A stretch of DNA of 64,000 bases from Pseudomonas sp. PDNC002. Lineage in GTDB: Bacteria; Pseudomonadota; Gammaproteobacteria; Pseudomonadales; Pseudomonadaceae. This document shows, one piece after another, positions 27,990 to 37,015 of the stretch. The first letter of the stretch is position 1. The number at the start of each line of letters is the position of its first letter. Below the pieces are notes generated by a model, which saw only the letters and a program-made list of their open reading frames with translations, did no database searches and was not told the DNA's origin. A program made the translations under genes and the position numbers. The stretch is from contig NZ_CP070356.1 of assembly GCF_016919445.1 (NCBI RefSeq), positions 5,211,502-5,275,501 on the forward strand, given 5' to 3'.

Positions 27990-29804
27990 ATGACCAGAAC
28001 CGTACGTATCGGCTGCGCCTCCGCCTTCTGGGGCGACACTTCCACCGCCGCCGCCCAGCTGGTGCGCGGCGCGGAAATGGATTACCTGGTATTCGACTAC
28101 CTGGCCGAAATCACCATGTCGATCATGGCCGGCGCGCGCCTGAAGAACCCCGAGGCAGGCTACGCCACCGATTTCATCGAAGTGATGACACCCCTGCTGG
28201 GCGATATCGCCACGAAAAAGGTCCGCGTGATCAGCAACGCCGGCGGGGTGAATCCCACCGCCTGCGCCAGCGCCCTGGCCGCCGCCTGCGAGAAGGCCGG
28301 TGTGGCGCTGAAGATCGCCGTGGTGCACGGCGACAACCTGCAACCGCGCCTGGGCGAACTGGCCAAGTCCGGCATCCGCGAGATGTTCAGCGAGGCGCCG
28401 ATGCCGCCGATGTGCGTATCGGTCAACGCCTACCTCGGCGCCCCCGGGATCGTCCAGGCGCTGGCGGCCGGTGCCGATATCGTCATCACCGGTCGCGTGG
28501 TGGACAGCGCGGTGGTCAGCGCCGCGCTGGTCCACGAGTTCGGCTGGGCCTGGAACGACTACGACAAGCTGGCCCAGGCCGCGCTGGCCGGGCACATCAT
28601 CGAATGCGGCGCGCAGTGCACCGGCGGCAACTTCACCGACTGGGAAAGCGTGCCGGACTACGAGCACATCGGTTTCCCCCTCGTCGAAGTAGAGGCCAGC
28701 GGCGACTTCGTGGTGACCAAGCCGCAGGGCACCGGCGGGCTGGTCACCCCGCTGTCGGTGGGCGAGCAGATGCTCTACGAGATCGGCGACCCGCGCGCCT
28801 ACCTGCTGCCCGACGTCATCTGCGATTTCACCCAGGTCCAGCTGGCGCAGGTTGGCGACAACCGCGTGTCCGTCAGCGGTGCGCGCGGCCTGCCGCCGAC
28901 CGGGCAGTACAAGGTCAGCGCCACTTACCCGGACGGCTTCCGCTGCACCGCCAGCTGCCTGATCGCCGGCATCGACGCGGTGAAGAAGGCCGAGCGGGTC
29001 AGCCAGGCCATCATCGCCAAGACCGAGGAAATCCTCATGGAACGCGGCTGGGGGCCGTACCGCGAGGTCAGCGTCGAACTGCTCGGCAGCGAGGCCACCT
29101 ACGGTCCGCACGGCCGCCGCGAGGACAGCCGCGAAATCGTGGTGAAGCTCGCCGTGCGCCATAGCCGCAAGGAAGCCCTGGTGCTGTTCTCCCGCGAGAT
29201 CGCCCAGGCCGCCACCGGCATGGCGCCGGGCCTGACCGGCATCGTCGGCGGCCGCCCAACCGTGTACCCGGTGATTCGCCTGTTCTCCTTCCTGATCGAC
29301 AAGGACAGCTGCGAGCTGGCCGTGGAGATCGATGGCCAGCGCCAGCACGCTGCCCTGCCCGCACTCGACACCTTCGATCCGGCCGCGCTCGCCGATGACA
29401 TTCCCGTACCGGCCGCCATCGGCCCGGCACAGGCCAGCGTGCCGCTGGTGAAGCTGGCCGTGGCGCGCTCCGGCGACAAGGGCAACCACAGCAATATCGG
29501 CGTCATGGCACGCAAGCCGGAGTACCTGCCGTGGATCGCCGAGGCACTGAGCGAAGGCGCGGTGGCCGAATGGATGCAGCACGTACTCGACCCGCAGGTC
29601 GGCCGCGTCAGCCGCTGGCACCTGCCGGGCAGCCACAGCCTGAACTTCCTGCTGGAGAACGCCCTGGGCGGCGGCGGTGTGGCGAGCCTGCGCATCGACC
29701 CGCAGGGCAAGGCCTTTGCTCAGCAGTTACTGGAATTCCCGGTGGCGGTGCCGCAGCACATCGCTGATGAACTAAGCGCCCCAACAATGAGCCCCTCACC
29801 CTAA
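27990..29804 (+). CDS. atuA: AtuA, DUF1446-family protein of acyclic terpene utilisation
   Basis: 604 residues. An N-terminal DUF1446 domain (about 1-450; [51 protein letters not shown]) is followed by a ~110-residue C-terminal domain ([20 protein letters not shown] ... [15 protein letters not shown]). AtuA is encoded first in the operon for citronellol/geraniol breakdown but has no proven reaction; it is absent from the analogous leucine pathway. No good ribosome site precedes the ATG. The last few residues (SAPTMSPSP) and the TAA stop lie at or inside a repeat element. Confidence 0.93.
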   Translation: MTRTVRIGCASAFWGDTSTAAAQLVRGAEMDYLVFDYLAEITMSIMAGARLKNPEAGYATDFIEVMTPLLGDIATKKVRVISNAGGVNPTACASALAAACEKAGVALKIAVVHGDNLQPRLGELAKSGIREMFSEAPMPPMCVSVNAYLGAPGIVQALAAGADIVITGRVVDSAVVSAALVHEFGWAWNDYDKLAQAALAGHIIECGAQCTGGNFTDWESVPDYEHIGFPLVEVEASGDFVVTKPQGTGGLVTPLSVGEQMLYEIGDPRAYLLPDVICDFTQVQLAQVGDNRVSVSGARGLPPTGQYKVSATYPDGFRCTASCLIAGIDAVKKAERVSQAIIAKTEEILMERGWGPYREVSVELLGSEATYGPHGRREDSREIVVKLAVRHSRKEALVLFSREIAQAATGMAPGLTGIVGGRPTVYPVIRLFSFLIDKDSCELAVEIDGQRQHAALPALDTFDPAALADDIPVPAAIGPAQASVPLVKLAVARSGDKGNHSNIGVMARKPEYLPWIAEALSEGAVAEWMQHVLDPQVGRVSRWHLPGSHSLNFLLENALGGGGVASLRIDPQGKAFAQQLLEFPVAVPQHIADELSAPTMSPSP

Positions 29805-29907
29805 CCCTCTCCCAGAGGGAGAGGGGACTGTCTGGTGCAGGATGAATCCGTGGCGTTAGCCGGCACGGACGGCCCCCTCTCCTAGGGGAGAGGGCTGGGG
29901 TGAGGGG
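29792..29907. repeat. Composite palindromic repeat, copy 2 (atuA-atuB gap)
   Basis: CCCCTCACCCTAACCCTCTC at the left edge is matched by the inverted AGGGCTGGGGTGAGGGG at the right; each edge carries its own hairpin. The spacer includes AGCCGGCACGGACGG, the reverse complement of the core seen in copies at 18775 and 40021. It contains the atuA stop codon. Confidence 0.85.
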
Positions 29908-29971
29908 AAATCGCTGGCACAGGAATTTCCTCAAAACGCACAAAGAACGATTGAGCAGGACGAAAACAACA

Positions 29972-30847
29972 ATGAGCTACGACTCGATCTTCAAACCCGG
30001 CCTGTTCACCGGCCAGACCATCATCGTCACCGGCGGCGGCAGCGGTATCGGTCGCTGCACCGCCCACGAGCTGGCAGCCCTCGGCGCCCACGTAGTGCTG
30101 GTCGGGCGCAAGGCCGAGAAGCTGGAGAAGACCGCCGGCGAAATCATCGAGGACGGCGGCAGCGCCAGCTGGCACAGCTGCGACATCCGCGACGAGGAAG
30201 CGGTCAAGGCGCTGGTCGCCCAGGTCATCGCCGAGCGCGGGCCGATCCATCACCTGGTCAACAACGCTGGCGGCCAGTACCCCGCGCCGCTGGCCTCGAT
30301 CAACCTGAAGGGCTTCGAGGCCGTGGTGCGCACCAACCTCGTCGGCGGCTTCCTGATGGCCCGCGAAGTGTTCAACCAGAGCCTGAGCAAGACCGGCGGC
30401 AGCATCGTCAACATGCTCGCCGACATGTGGGGCGGCATGCCCGGCATGGGCCACTCCGGCGCTGCCCGCGCCGGCATGGAGAACTTCACCAAGACCGCCG
30501 CCATCGAGTGGGGCCACGCCGGCGTGCGGGTCAACGCCGTGGCGCCGGGCTGGGTCGCCTCCAGCGGCATGGACACCTACGAAGGCGCGTTCAAGGCGGT
30601 GATCCCGACCCTGCGCGAGCACGTGCCGCTCAAGCGCATCGGCACCGAATCGGAAGTGGCCTCGGCCATCGTCTTCCTGCTCTCCCCCGGAGCGGCCTTC
30701 ATCAGCGGCAACACCATCCGCATCGATGGCGCCGCCAGCCAGGGCAGCCGCGCCTTCCCGCTATCCAAGGCGAAGCCGGGGCAAAGCCGTTCCTACAACG
30801 GTTTCCACCGCGCCTATCTTCCCGATGTGCTGAAGGATCAGGAGTAA
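29972..30847 (+). CDS. atuB: AtuB, short-chain dehydrogenase/reductase
   Basis: 291 residues from ATG 29972 (AGGA upstream). Rossmann motif TGGGSGIGR near residue 20 and NNAGG near 95. The usual YxxxK catalytic pair is missing: the aligned stretch reads MGHSGAARAGMENFTKTAAI, which resembles 2,4-dienoyl-CoA or peroxisomal enoyl-CoA reductases. In the atu pathway AtuB has been proposed as an oxidation step early in citronellol breakdown; the active-site sequence fits an acyl-CoA-type reductase at least as well. Only 3 bp separate it from atuC. Confidence 0.92.
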   Translation: MSYDSIFKPGLFTGQTIIVTGGGSGIGRCTAHELAALGAHVVLVGRKAEKLEKTAGEIIEDGGSASWHSCDIRDEEAVKALVAQVIAERGPIHHLVNNAGGQYPAPLASINLKGFEAVVRTNLVGGFLMAREVFNQSLSKTGGSIVNMLADMWGGMPGMGHSGAARAGMENFTKTAAIEWGHAGVRVNAVAPGWVASSGMDTYEGAFKAVIPTLREHVPLKRIGTESEVASAIVFLLSPGAAFISGNTIRIDGAASQGSRAFPLSKAKPGQSRSYNGFHRAYLPDVLKDQE

Positions 30848-30850
30848 GCC

Positions 30851-32467
30851 ATGCCGGTGATCCAGTCGGAAATCGACGCCCAGGGTGAAGACTTCGCCCG
30901 CAACCGCGAGGCCATGCTGGCCGCCGTGGCGAGCTTCCGCGAGGTCGAGCAGAAGGTGCTCGACAAGGCCGCCGAGGCCAAACCCAAGTTCGACAAGCGC
31001 GGCCAGTTGCTGCCCCGCGAGCGCCTGAACCTGCTGCTGGACGCCGGTGCGCCGTTCCTCGAGATCTCCTCGCTGGCCGGCTACAAGCTGCATGACGACA
31101 AGGACGGCACCCAGGCCGGCGGCGGCATCATCTCCGGCATCGGCTATATCGCCGGGGTGCGCTGCCTGGTGACCGCCAGCAACAGCGCGATCAAGGGCGG
31201 CACCATCTCCCCCACCGGCCTGAAGAAGACCCTGCGCCTGCAGCAGATCGCCTTCGAGAACAAGCTGCCGGTGGTGGCGCTGACCGAGAGCGGCGGCGCC
31301 AACCTGAACTACGCGGCGGACATCTTCGTCGAGGGCGCGCGCGGCTTCGCCAATCAGGCACGCATGTCGGCGGCGGGCATTCCCCAGGTCACCGTGGTGC
31401 ACGGCTCGTCCACCGCTGGCGGCGCCTACCAGCCGGGGCTGTCGGATTATGTGGTGGTGGTGCGCGGCAAGGCCAAAATGTTCCTCGCCGGCCCGCCGCT
31501 GCTGAAAGCCGCCACCGGCGAGGTCGCCACTGATGAAGAATTGGGTGGCGCCGAACTGCACGCCCAGGTCGCCGGCACCGCCGAGTACCTGGCGGAGAAC
31601 GACGCCGACGGCGTGCGCCTGGCACGGGAAATCCTTGCCGCACTGCCGTGGAATGCGCAGCTGCCCGCACGCCGCAAGCTGGAGTGGGACGAGCCGCTCT
31701 ACCCGGCGCAGGAACTGCTCGGCGTGGTTCCGGCGGACGCGAAGAAGCCCTACGACGTGCGCGAGATCATTGCGCGCATCGCCGACGGCTCGCGCTTCCT
31801 CGACTTCAAGAATGAATTCGACAGCCAGACCGTCTGCGGCCACCTGCACATCGAAGGCCACGCCTGCGGCCTGATCGGCAACAACGGCCCGATCACCCCG
31901 CAGGGCGCGGCCAAGGCGGCGCAGTTCATCCAGCTGTGCGAACAGAGCAACACGCCGATCCTGTTCCTGCACAACACCACCGGCTTCATGGTCGGCACCG
32001 AGTCCGAGCGCCTGGGCGTGATCAAGCACGGCTCGAAGATGATCCAGGCGGTGGCCAACGCCACGGTGCCCAAGCTCACCCTGGTCGTCGGCGGCTCCTA
32101 CGGCGCCGGCAACTACGCCATGTGCGGCCGCGGGCTGGACCCGCGCTTCATCTTCGCCTGGCCCAACAGCCGCACCGCCGTGATGGGCGGTGCCCAGGCC
32201 GGCAAGGTGCTACGCATCGTCACCGAGGAAAAGCACGCCAAGGAGGGCAAGGAAGCCGACCCGAAGATGCTCGACATGCTCGAACAGATGACCGCGCAGA
32301 AACTCGACGCCCAGTCCACCGCGCTCTACGGCACGGCGAGCCTGTGGGACGACGGGCTGATCGACCCGCGCGACACCCGCGCGTTGCTGGGTTATCTGCT
32401 GGATATCTGTGCGGAGGCGGCCGTGCGGCCGCTGAAGGGTAATAGTTTTGGGGTAGCAAGGTTCTGA
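30851..32467 (+). CDS. atuC: Geranyl-CoA carboxylase, carboxyltransferase (beta) subunit
   Basis: 538 residues with the two-domain carboxyltransferase fold: ASNSAIKGGTISPTGLKKTL and LTESGGANLNYAADIFVEG in the N-half; NNGPITPQGAAKAAQF, FLHNTTGFMVGTESE and GGSYGAGNYAMCGRGLDPRF in the C-half. With biotinylated AtuF it carboxylates cis-geranyl-CoA at the gamma-methyl carbon. It is closely related to methylcrotonyl-CoA carboxylase beta; the operon position separates it from LiuB. AGGAG precedes the ATG. Confidence 0.95.
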   Translation: MPVIQSEIDAQGEDFARNREAMLAAVASFREVEQKVLDKAAEAKPKFDKRGQLLPRERLNLLLDAGAPFLEISSLAGYKLHDDKDGTQAGGGIISGIGYIAGVRCLVTASNSAIKGGTISPTGLKKTLRLQQIAFENKLPVVALTESGGANLNYAADIFVEGARGFANQARMSAAGIPQVTVVHGSSTAGGAYQPGLSDYVVVVRGKAKMFLAGPPLLKAATGEVATDEELGGAELHAQVAGTAEYLAENDADGVRLAREILAALPWNAQLPARRKLEWDEPLYPAQELLGVVPADAKKPYDVREIIARIADGSRFLDFKNEFDSQTVCGHLHIEGHACGLIGNNGPITPQGAAKAAQFIQLCEQSNTPILFLHNTTGFMVGTESERLGVIKHGSKMIQAVANATVPKLTLVVGGSYGAGNYAMCGRGLDPRFIFAWPNSRTAVMGGAQAGKVLRIVTEEKHAKEGKEADPKMLDMLEQMTAQKLDAQSTALYGTASLWDDGLIDPRDTRALLGYLLDICAEAAVRPLKGNSFGVARF

Positions 32468-32483
32468 TGGGGGCGGGCAAAAG

Positions 32484-32604
32484 CCCCTCTCCCCCGCCCT
32501 CTCCCGCAAGCGGGAGAGGGGGCCAAAGCGACCCGGCGTAAAGCGAACTTCCAGCTCGCTCCGAGCAGCTCCCTCTCCCTTCAGGGAGAGGGCTGGGGAG
32601 AGGG
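32484..32604. repeat. Paired REP-like hairpins in the atuC-atuD gap
   Basis: Two hairpins of the CCCTCTCCC/GGGAGAGGG family face each other, but the spacer differs from the composite copies at 18775, 29792, 36804 and 40021. No gene is seen in the gap. Confidence 0.8.
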
Positions 32605-32644
32605 CGATAGGCTAAACAACTCAGGCTTACGGAGAACAACAACA

Positions 32645-33805
32645 ATGATCTTCACCCAGGAACACGAAGAACTCCGCCGCACCGTCCGCAACTTCGTCGA
32701 GCGCGAGATCAACCCCTACGTCGACGAGTGGGAAAAGGCCGGTCGCTTCCCGATCCACGAGGTCTTCAAGAAGGCCGGCGACCTGGGCCTGCTGGGCATC
32801 TCCAAGCCGGAGAAATTCGGCGGCATGGGCCTGGACTACAGCTACTCGGTGGTCGCCGCCGAGGAGTTCGGCACCATCCATTGCGGCGGCGTGCCGATGG
32901 CCCTGGGCGTGCAGACCGACATGTGCACACCGGCCCTGGCGCGCTTCGGCTCCGATGAGCTGCGCGAGGAATTCCTCCGCCCGGCCATCGCCGGCGAGAT
33001 GGTCGGCTGCATCGGCGTCTCGGAAGTGGGCGCCGGCTCCGACGTCGCCGGACTGAAGACCACTGCGCGCAAGGATGGCGACGACTACGTCATCAACGGC
33101 AGCAAGATGTGGATCACCAACTCGCCGTCCGCCGACTTCATCTGCCTGCTGGCCAACACCTCCGACGACAAGCCCCACGTCAACAAGTCGCTGATCATGG
33201 TGCCGATGAAGTCCAAGGGCATCAGCATCAGCCCGCACCTGGACAAGCTCGGCATGCGCAGCTCGGAGACCGCCCAGGTGTTCTTCGACGACGTGCGCGT
33301 CCCGCAGCGCTACCGCATCGGCGCCGAGGGTTCGGGCTTCATGATGCAGATGCTGCAATTCCAGGAAGAGCGCCTGTTCGGCGCCGCCAGCGGAATCAAG
33401 GGCATGGAGTACTGCGTCAACGCCACCATCGACTACTGCAAGGAGCGCAAGACCTTCGGCCAGGCGCTGATTGACAACCAGGTCATCCACTTCCGCATGG
33501 CCGAACTGATGACCGAGATCGAGTGCCTGCGCGCCCTCACCTACCAGGCCACCGAACAGTACATCCGCGGCAAGGACGTCACCCGCCTGGCCTCCATGGC
33601 CAAGCTCAAGGTCGGCCGGCTGTCCCGCGAGGTCACCGACGCCTGCCTGCAGTACTGGGGCGGCCAGGGCTTCATGTGGGAAAACCCAATCGCCCGCGCT
33701 TACCGTGACACCCGCCTGGTCTCCATCGGCGGCGGCGCGGACGAAATCATGCTGGGCATCATCTGCAAGCTGATGGGCACCCTGCCGGGCAAGAAGAAGG
33801 GCTGA
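32645..33805 (+). CDS. atuD: Citronellyl-CoA dehydrogenase
   Basis: 386 residues, acyl-CoA dehydrogenase fold. Signatures: GCIGVSEVGAGSDVAGLKTT (FAD/substrate), WITNSPSADFICLL, QAFQ-type region ERKTFGQALIDNQVIHFRMA, and the C-terminal YWGGQGFMWENPIARAYRDT. AtuD oxidises citronellyl-CoA to geranyl-CoA and passes electrons to the electron-transfer flavoprotein, whose genes (etfBA, ETF-QO) lie at 50.9-54.6 kb. CGGAG lies 11 bases before the ATG. Confidence 0.94.
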   Translation: MIFTQEHEELRRTVRNFVEREINPYVDEWEKAGRFPIHEVFKKAGDLGLLGISKPEKFGGMGLDYSYSVVAAEEFGTIHCGGVPMALGVQTDMCTPALARFGSDELREEFLRPAIAGEMVGCIGVSEVGAGSDVAGLKTTARKDGDDYVINGSKMWITNSPSADFICLLANTSDDKPHVNKSLIMVPMKSKGISISPHLDKLGMRSSETAQVFFDDVRVPQRYRIGAEGSGFMMQMLQFQEERLFGAASGIKGMEYCVNATIDYCKERKTFGQALIDNQVIHFRMAELMTEIECLRALTYQATEQYIRGKDVTRLASMAKLKVGRLSREVTDACLQYWGGQGFMWENPIARAYRDTRLVSIGGGADEIMLGIICKLMGTLPGKKKG

Positions 33806-33840
33806 CTCCGCTTTTGCAGGACCGAGCGGGACGCCTAGTC

Positions 33841-33897
33841 CTTGCTCGCGAACAGCTCCGCTGCCGGGGTTGGTTCGCGAGCAAGCTCGCTCCTACA
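33841..33897. repeat. REP element of the GCGAGCAAGCTCGC type in the atuD-atuE gap
   Basis: A pseudomonad REP (TTCGCGAGCAAGCTCGCTCC) with an inverted partner CTTGCTCGCGAAC, of a different family from the other repeats of the operon. Confidence 0.8.
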
Positions 33898-33935
33898 CAA
33901 AGTCAACCGACACCGATTCGACGAGGACTTGCGGC

Positions 33936-34733
33936 ATGAGCCAATTGCCGAACTGCGAAACCCTGCTGCTGGAGCGTGACGGCGGCGTACTGCACGTCAC
34001 CCTGAACCGCCCGGACAGCCGCAACGCCATGAGCCTGGCGATGGTCAGCGAACTGCGCGCGGTGCTCGCGGCCGTGCGTGACGACCGCGCCGTGCGCGCC
34101 ATCGTCCTGCGCGGCGCCGGCGGGCACTTCTGCGCTGGCGGCGACATCAAGGACATGGCCGGTGCCCGCGCCGCCGGTCCCGATGCCTATGCCGCGCTGA
34201 ACCGCGCCTTCGGCGGCCTGCTGGAAGAAACCCAGGCACAGCCGCAGGTGCTGGTCGCTGCGCTGGAAGGTGCGGTGCTCGGCGGTGGCTTCGGCCTGGC
34301 CTGCGTCTCGGACATCGCCATCGCGGCGGCCGACGCGCAATTCGGCCTGCCGGAAACCAGCCTCGGCATCCTGCCGGCGCAGATCGCGCCCTTCGTGGTG
34401 AAACGCATCGGCCTGACCCAGGCCCGCCGCCTCGCCCTGACTGCCGCGCGCTTCGATGGCCGTGAGGCGCTGCGCCTCGGGCTCGTGCATCTCTGCGCCG
34501 ACAACGCCGAAAACCTCGGCGTGCAACTGACGGAAACCCTCGACCAGGTCCGTCGCTGCGCTCCGGGCGCCAATGCCGCCACCAAGGCTCTGCTGCTGGC
34601 CACCGAGACCGAAGCCCTCGGCCCGCTGCTGGACAGCGCCGCCCGCCAGTTTGCCGAGGCGGTGACCGGCGCGGAAGGCGCCGAAGGCACCATGGCCTTC
34701 GTACAGAAACGCAAACCGAACTGGGCGCAGTGA
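33936..34733 (+). CDS. atuE: Isohexenyl-glutaconyl-CoA hydratase
   Basis: 265 residues, crotonase superfamily. The oxyanion-hole elements are GGHFCAGGDIKDMAG and EGAVLGGGFGLACVSDIAIA; FGLPETSLGILPAQIAPFVV follows. It hydrates isohexenyl-glutaconyl-CoA, the product of AtuC/AtuF, as MGCoA hydratase does in leucine breakdown. The ATG at 33936 has GAGGA nine bases upstream. Confidence 0.94.
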   Translation: MSQLPNCETLLLERDGGVLHVTLNRPDSRNAMSLAMVSELRAVLAAVRDDRAVRAIVLRGAGGHFCAGGDIKDMAGARAAGPDAYAALNRAFGGLLEETQAQPQVLVAALEGAVLGGGFGLACVSDIAIAAADAQFGLPETSLGILPAQIAPFVVKRIGLTQARRLALTAARFDGREALRLGLVHLCADNAENLGVQLTETLDQVRRCAPGANAATKALLLATETEALGPLLDSAARQFAEAVTGAEGAEGTMAFVQKRKPNWAQ

Positions 34734-34754
34734 CCCAACGCGCGCACCGAACAA

Positions 34755-34790
34755 CCCCCTCTCCCTTCAGGGAGAGGGCTGGGGAGAGGG
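34755..34790. repeat. Single REP-like hairpin before atuF
   Basis: CCCCTCTCCCTTCAGGGAGAGG followed by GCTGGGGAGAGGG fills most of the 68-bp gap; its last GGGGAGAGGG is only 11-12 bases from the atuF ATG and is the only purine-rich candidate ribosome site. Confidence 0.82.
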
Positions 34791-34801
34791 AAACAGCCAG
34801 C

Positions 34802-36793
34802 ATGCCCAGCTTCGACAAGATCCTGATTGCCAACCGCGGCGAGATCGCCTGCCGGGTGATCCGCACCGCCCACGACCTGGGCTACCGCACCGTGGCCGTG
34901 TACAGCGAGGCCGACGCCAACGCCCGCCACGTACAGCTGGCCGACGAGGCCGTGTGCATCGGCCCGGCGCCGGTCGGCCAGTCCTACCTGAAACCCGAGG
35001 CGATCCTCGACGCCGCGAAACGCACCGGCGCCGGCGCGGTCCACCCCGGCTACGGCTTCCTCTCGGAGAATGCCGACTTCGCCCGCGCCTGCGAGGCAGC
35101 CGGCATCGTCTTCATCGGTCCGGGCGTGGAAGCTATCCACCTGATGGGCAGCAAGCGCCTGTCGAAGATCGCCATGCTCGAAGCCGGCGTGCCCTGCATC
35201 CCCGGCTACGAAGGCGCCGATCAGGACGACGCCACGCTCCGCCGCGAGGCCGAGCGCATCGGCTACCCGCTGATGATCAAGGCCAGCGCCGGCGGCGGCG
35301 GGCGCGGCATGCGCCTGGTGACACGCAGCGAAGACCTCGCCGAGCAACTGCGCACGGCGCGTTCGGAAGCGCAGAACGCCTTCGGCAGCGGCGAGCTGAT
35401 CCTGGAGAAAGCCGTGGTGCAGCCGCGCCACGTGGAAATCCAGGTGTTCGGCGACAGCCACGGCCACATCGTCTATCTCGGTGAGCGCGACTGCTCGGTG
35501 CAGCGCCGCCACCAGAAAGTCATCGAGGAAGCACCCTGCCCGGTGCTGACCGAGGAACTGCGCGCCGCCATGGGCAGCGCCGCGGTGAAGGCCGCCGCGT
35601 CGGTGAACTACCTGGGCGCCGGCACCGTGGAGTTCCTGCTGGATGCCAGCGGCGCCTTCTACTTCCTGGAAATGAACACCCGCCTGCAGGTGGAGCACCC
35701 GGTCACCGAACTGGTCACCGGCCAGGACCTGGTGGCCTGGCAGATTCGCGTCGCCGAAGGCCATCCGCTGCCGCTCACCCAGGAGCAGATCCAGCTCAAG
35801 GGCCATGCCATCGAGGTACGCCTGTACGCCGAGGACGCCGGCAACGGTTTCCTCCCGCAGACCGGCCAGGTGCTGCGCTGGACGCCGCCGCAGCTGGACG
35901 GCATCCGCATCGACCACGGCCTGCGCGAAGGCCAGCCGGTGACGCCCTTCTACGACCCGATGCTGGCCAAGGTCATTGCCTACGGCGCTACCCGTGACGA
36001 AGCCCGGCGCAAGCTGGTGCGCGCCGTGGAGGACTGCGTGCTGCTGGGCGTGACCGGCAACCAGCGCTTCCTCGCCAACCTGCTCAAGCACCCGGAATTC
36101 GCCGCCGGCAACGCCACCACGGCGTTCATCGGCGAACAGTTCGCCGACGACCCGAGCCTGGCCCCGCGCCAGCCGCAGCCGCTGGAACTGGCCTGCGCCG
36201 CCGCCCTGCTTTACCAGGCCTCGGCCAGCGATCGCGCGCACCAGCCCGGCCTCTCCGGCTGGCGCAGCGCAGGTAGCGCGCCGTGGCGTTTTGCGCTCAA
36301 GCATGGCGAGGAGAAATTCGTCGTCGAGCTGGAAGTCCGCGAACACGGCACCCAGCCGGCGCTGCTGGCCCGCATCGGTGAATCCGAAATCAATCTGCGC
36401 CTGCTCGGCGAGGAGAACGGCGACGCGATCCTGGAGGCCGACGGCGTTCGTCGCCGCCTGCCCTTCCACCGCGACGGGGCGCGCCTCTGGCTGTATGGCG
36501 CGGACGGCAACCTGGAATTGCTCGACATCACCCACGAGCCCGTCAGCGCGGCTGGCGGCGCAGGCTCCGGCACGGTGAAGGCGCCGATGGATGGCGCCAT
36601 CGTCGACGTACTGGTGAGCGAAGGGACGCGGGTCAGCAAGGGGCAACTGCTGCTGGTACTGGAAGCAATGAAGATGGAGCACCCGCTCAAGGCCGGCGTC
36701 GACGGCGTGATCCGCCGCGTGCAGGTGAGCAAGGGTGAGCAGGTGAAATCGCGGCAGTTGTTGGTGGAGGTGGAGGCGCTGGAGTCAGTCTGA
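34802..36793 (+). CDS. atuF: Geranyl-CoA carboxylase, biotin-containing (alpha) subunit
   Basis: 663 residues: biotin carboxylase (about 1-450; FDKILIANRGEIACRVIRTA, KASAGGGGRGMR ATP loop, FLEMNTRLQVEHPVTE), a linker/BT region, and a biotinyl domain at the end with EAMKMEH; K624 is the biotinylated lysine. It charges biotin with CO2 using ATP and hands it to AtuC. Start ATG 34802 follows a purine-rich stretch supplied by the repeat just upstream. Confidence 0.95.
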   Translation: MPSFDKILIANRGEIACRVIRTAHDLGYRTVAVYSEADANARHVQLADEAVCIGPAPVGQSYLKPEAILDAAKRTGAGAVHPGYGFLSENADFARACEAAGIVFIGPGVEAIHLMGSKRLSKIAMLEAGVPCIPGYEGADQDDATLRREAERIGYPLMIKASAGGGGRGMRLVTRSEDLAEQLRTARSEAQNAFGSGELILEKAVVQPRHVEIQVFGDSHGHIVYLGERDCSVQRRHQKVIEEAPCPVLTEELRAAMGSAAVKAAASVNYLGAGTVEFLLDASGAFYFLEMNTRLQVEHPVTELVTGQDLVAWQIRVAEGHPLPLTQEQIQLKGHAIEVRLYAEDAGNGFLPQTGQVLRWTPPQLDGIRIDHGLREGQPVTPFYDPMLAKVIAYGATRDEARRKLVRAVEDCVLLGVTGNQRFLANLLKHPEFAAGNATTAFIGEQFADDPSLAPRQPQPLELACAAALLYQASASDRAHQPGLSGWRSAGSAPWRFALKHGEEKFVVELEVREHGTQPALLARIGESEINLRLLGEENGDAILEADGVRRRLPFHRDGARLWLYGADGNLELLDITHEPVSAAGGAGSGTVKAPMDGAIVDVLVSEGTRVSKGQLLLVLEAMKMEHPLKAGVDGVIRRVQVSKGEQVKSRQLLVEVEALESV

Positions 36794-36803
36794 CGGATTC
36801 TTT

Positions 36804-36977
36804 CCCCTCACCCTAACCCTCTCCCGGAGGGAGAGGGGACTGTTCGGCGCAGGCTGAAACCATGGATTCAGTCGGCACAATCGGCTCCCTCTCCCCTTGG
36901 GAGAGGGCTGGGGTGAGGGAGGGCCCAGCGCACCCATCATCAGAAAGCACTTTTCGTAGGAGCGGATTCATCCGCGA
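36804..36977. repeat. Composite repeat copy 3 plus REP element (atuF-atuG gap)
   Basis: 36804-36919 is a near copy of the element at 29792-29907, including the outer CCCCTCACCCTAACCCTCTC and the spacer start ACTGT.CGG.GCAGG. A single GTAGGAGCGGATTCATCCGC REP follows at 36956-36977. No gene lies in this 222-bp gap. Confidence 0.85.
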
Positions 36978-37015
36978 TGCCGTCCGACAAAGACAACAAG
37001 AACACGGAGCACCCC

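Noticed and set aside
34187..36682. 831-codon minus-strand open frame opposite atuE-atuF
   Set aside because: Crosses a gene boundary and a repeat, with repetitive His/Gln/Ala-rich sequence; atuE and atuF are certain.
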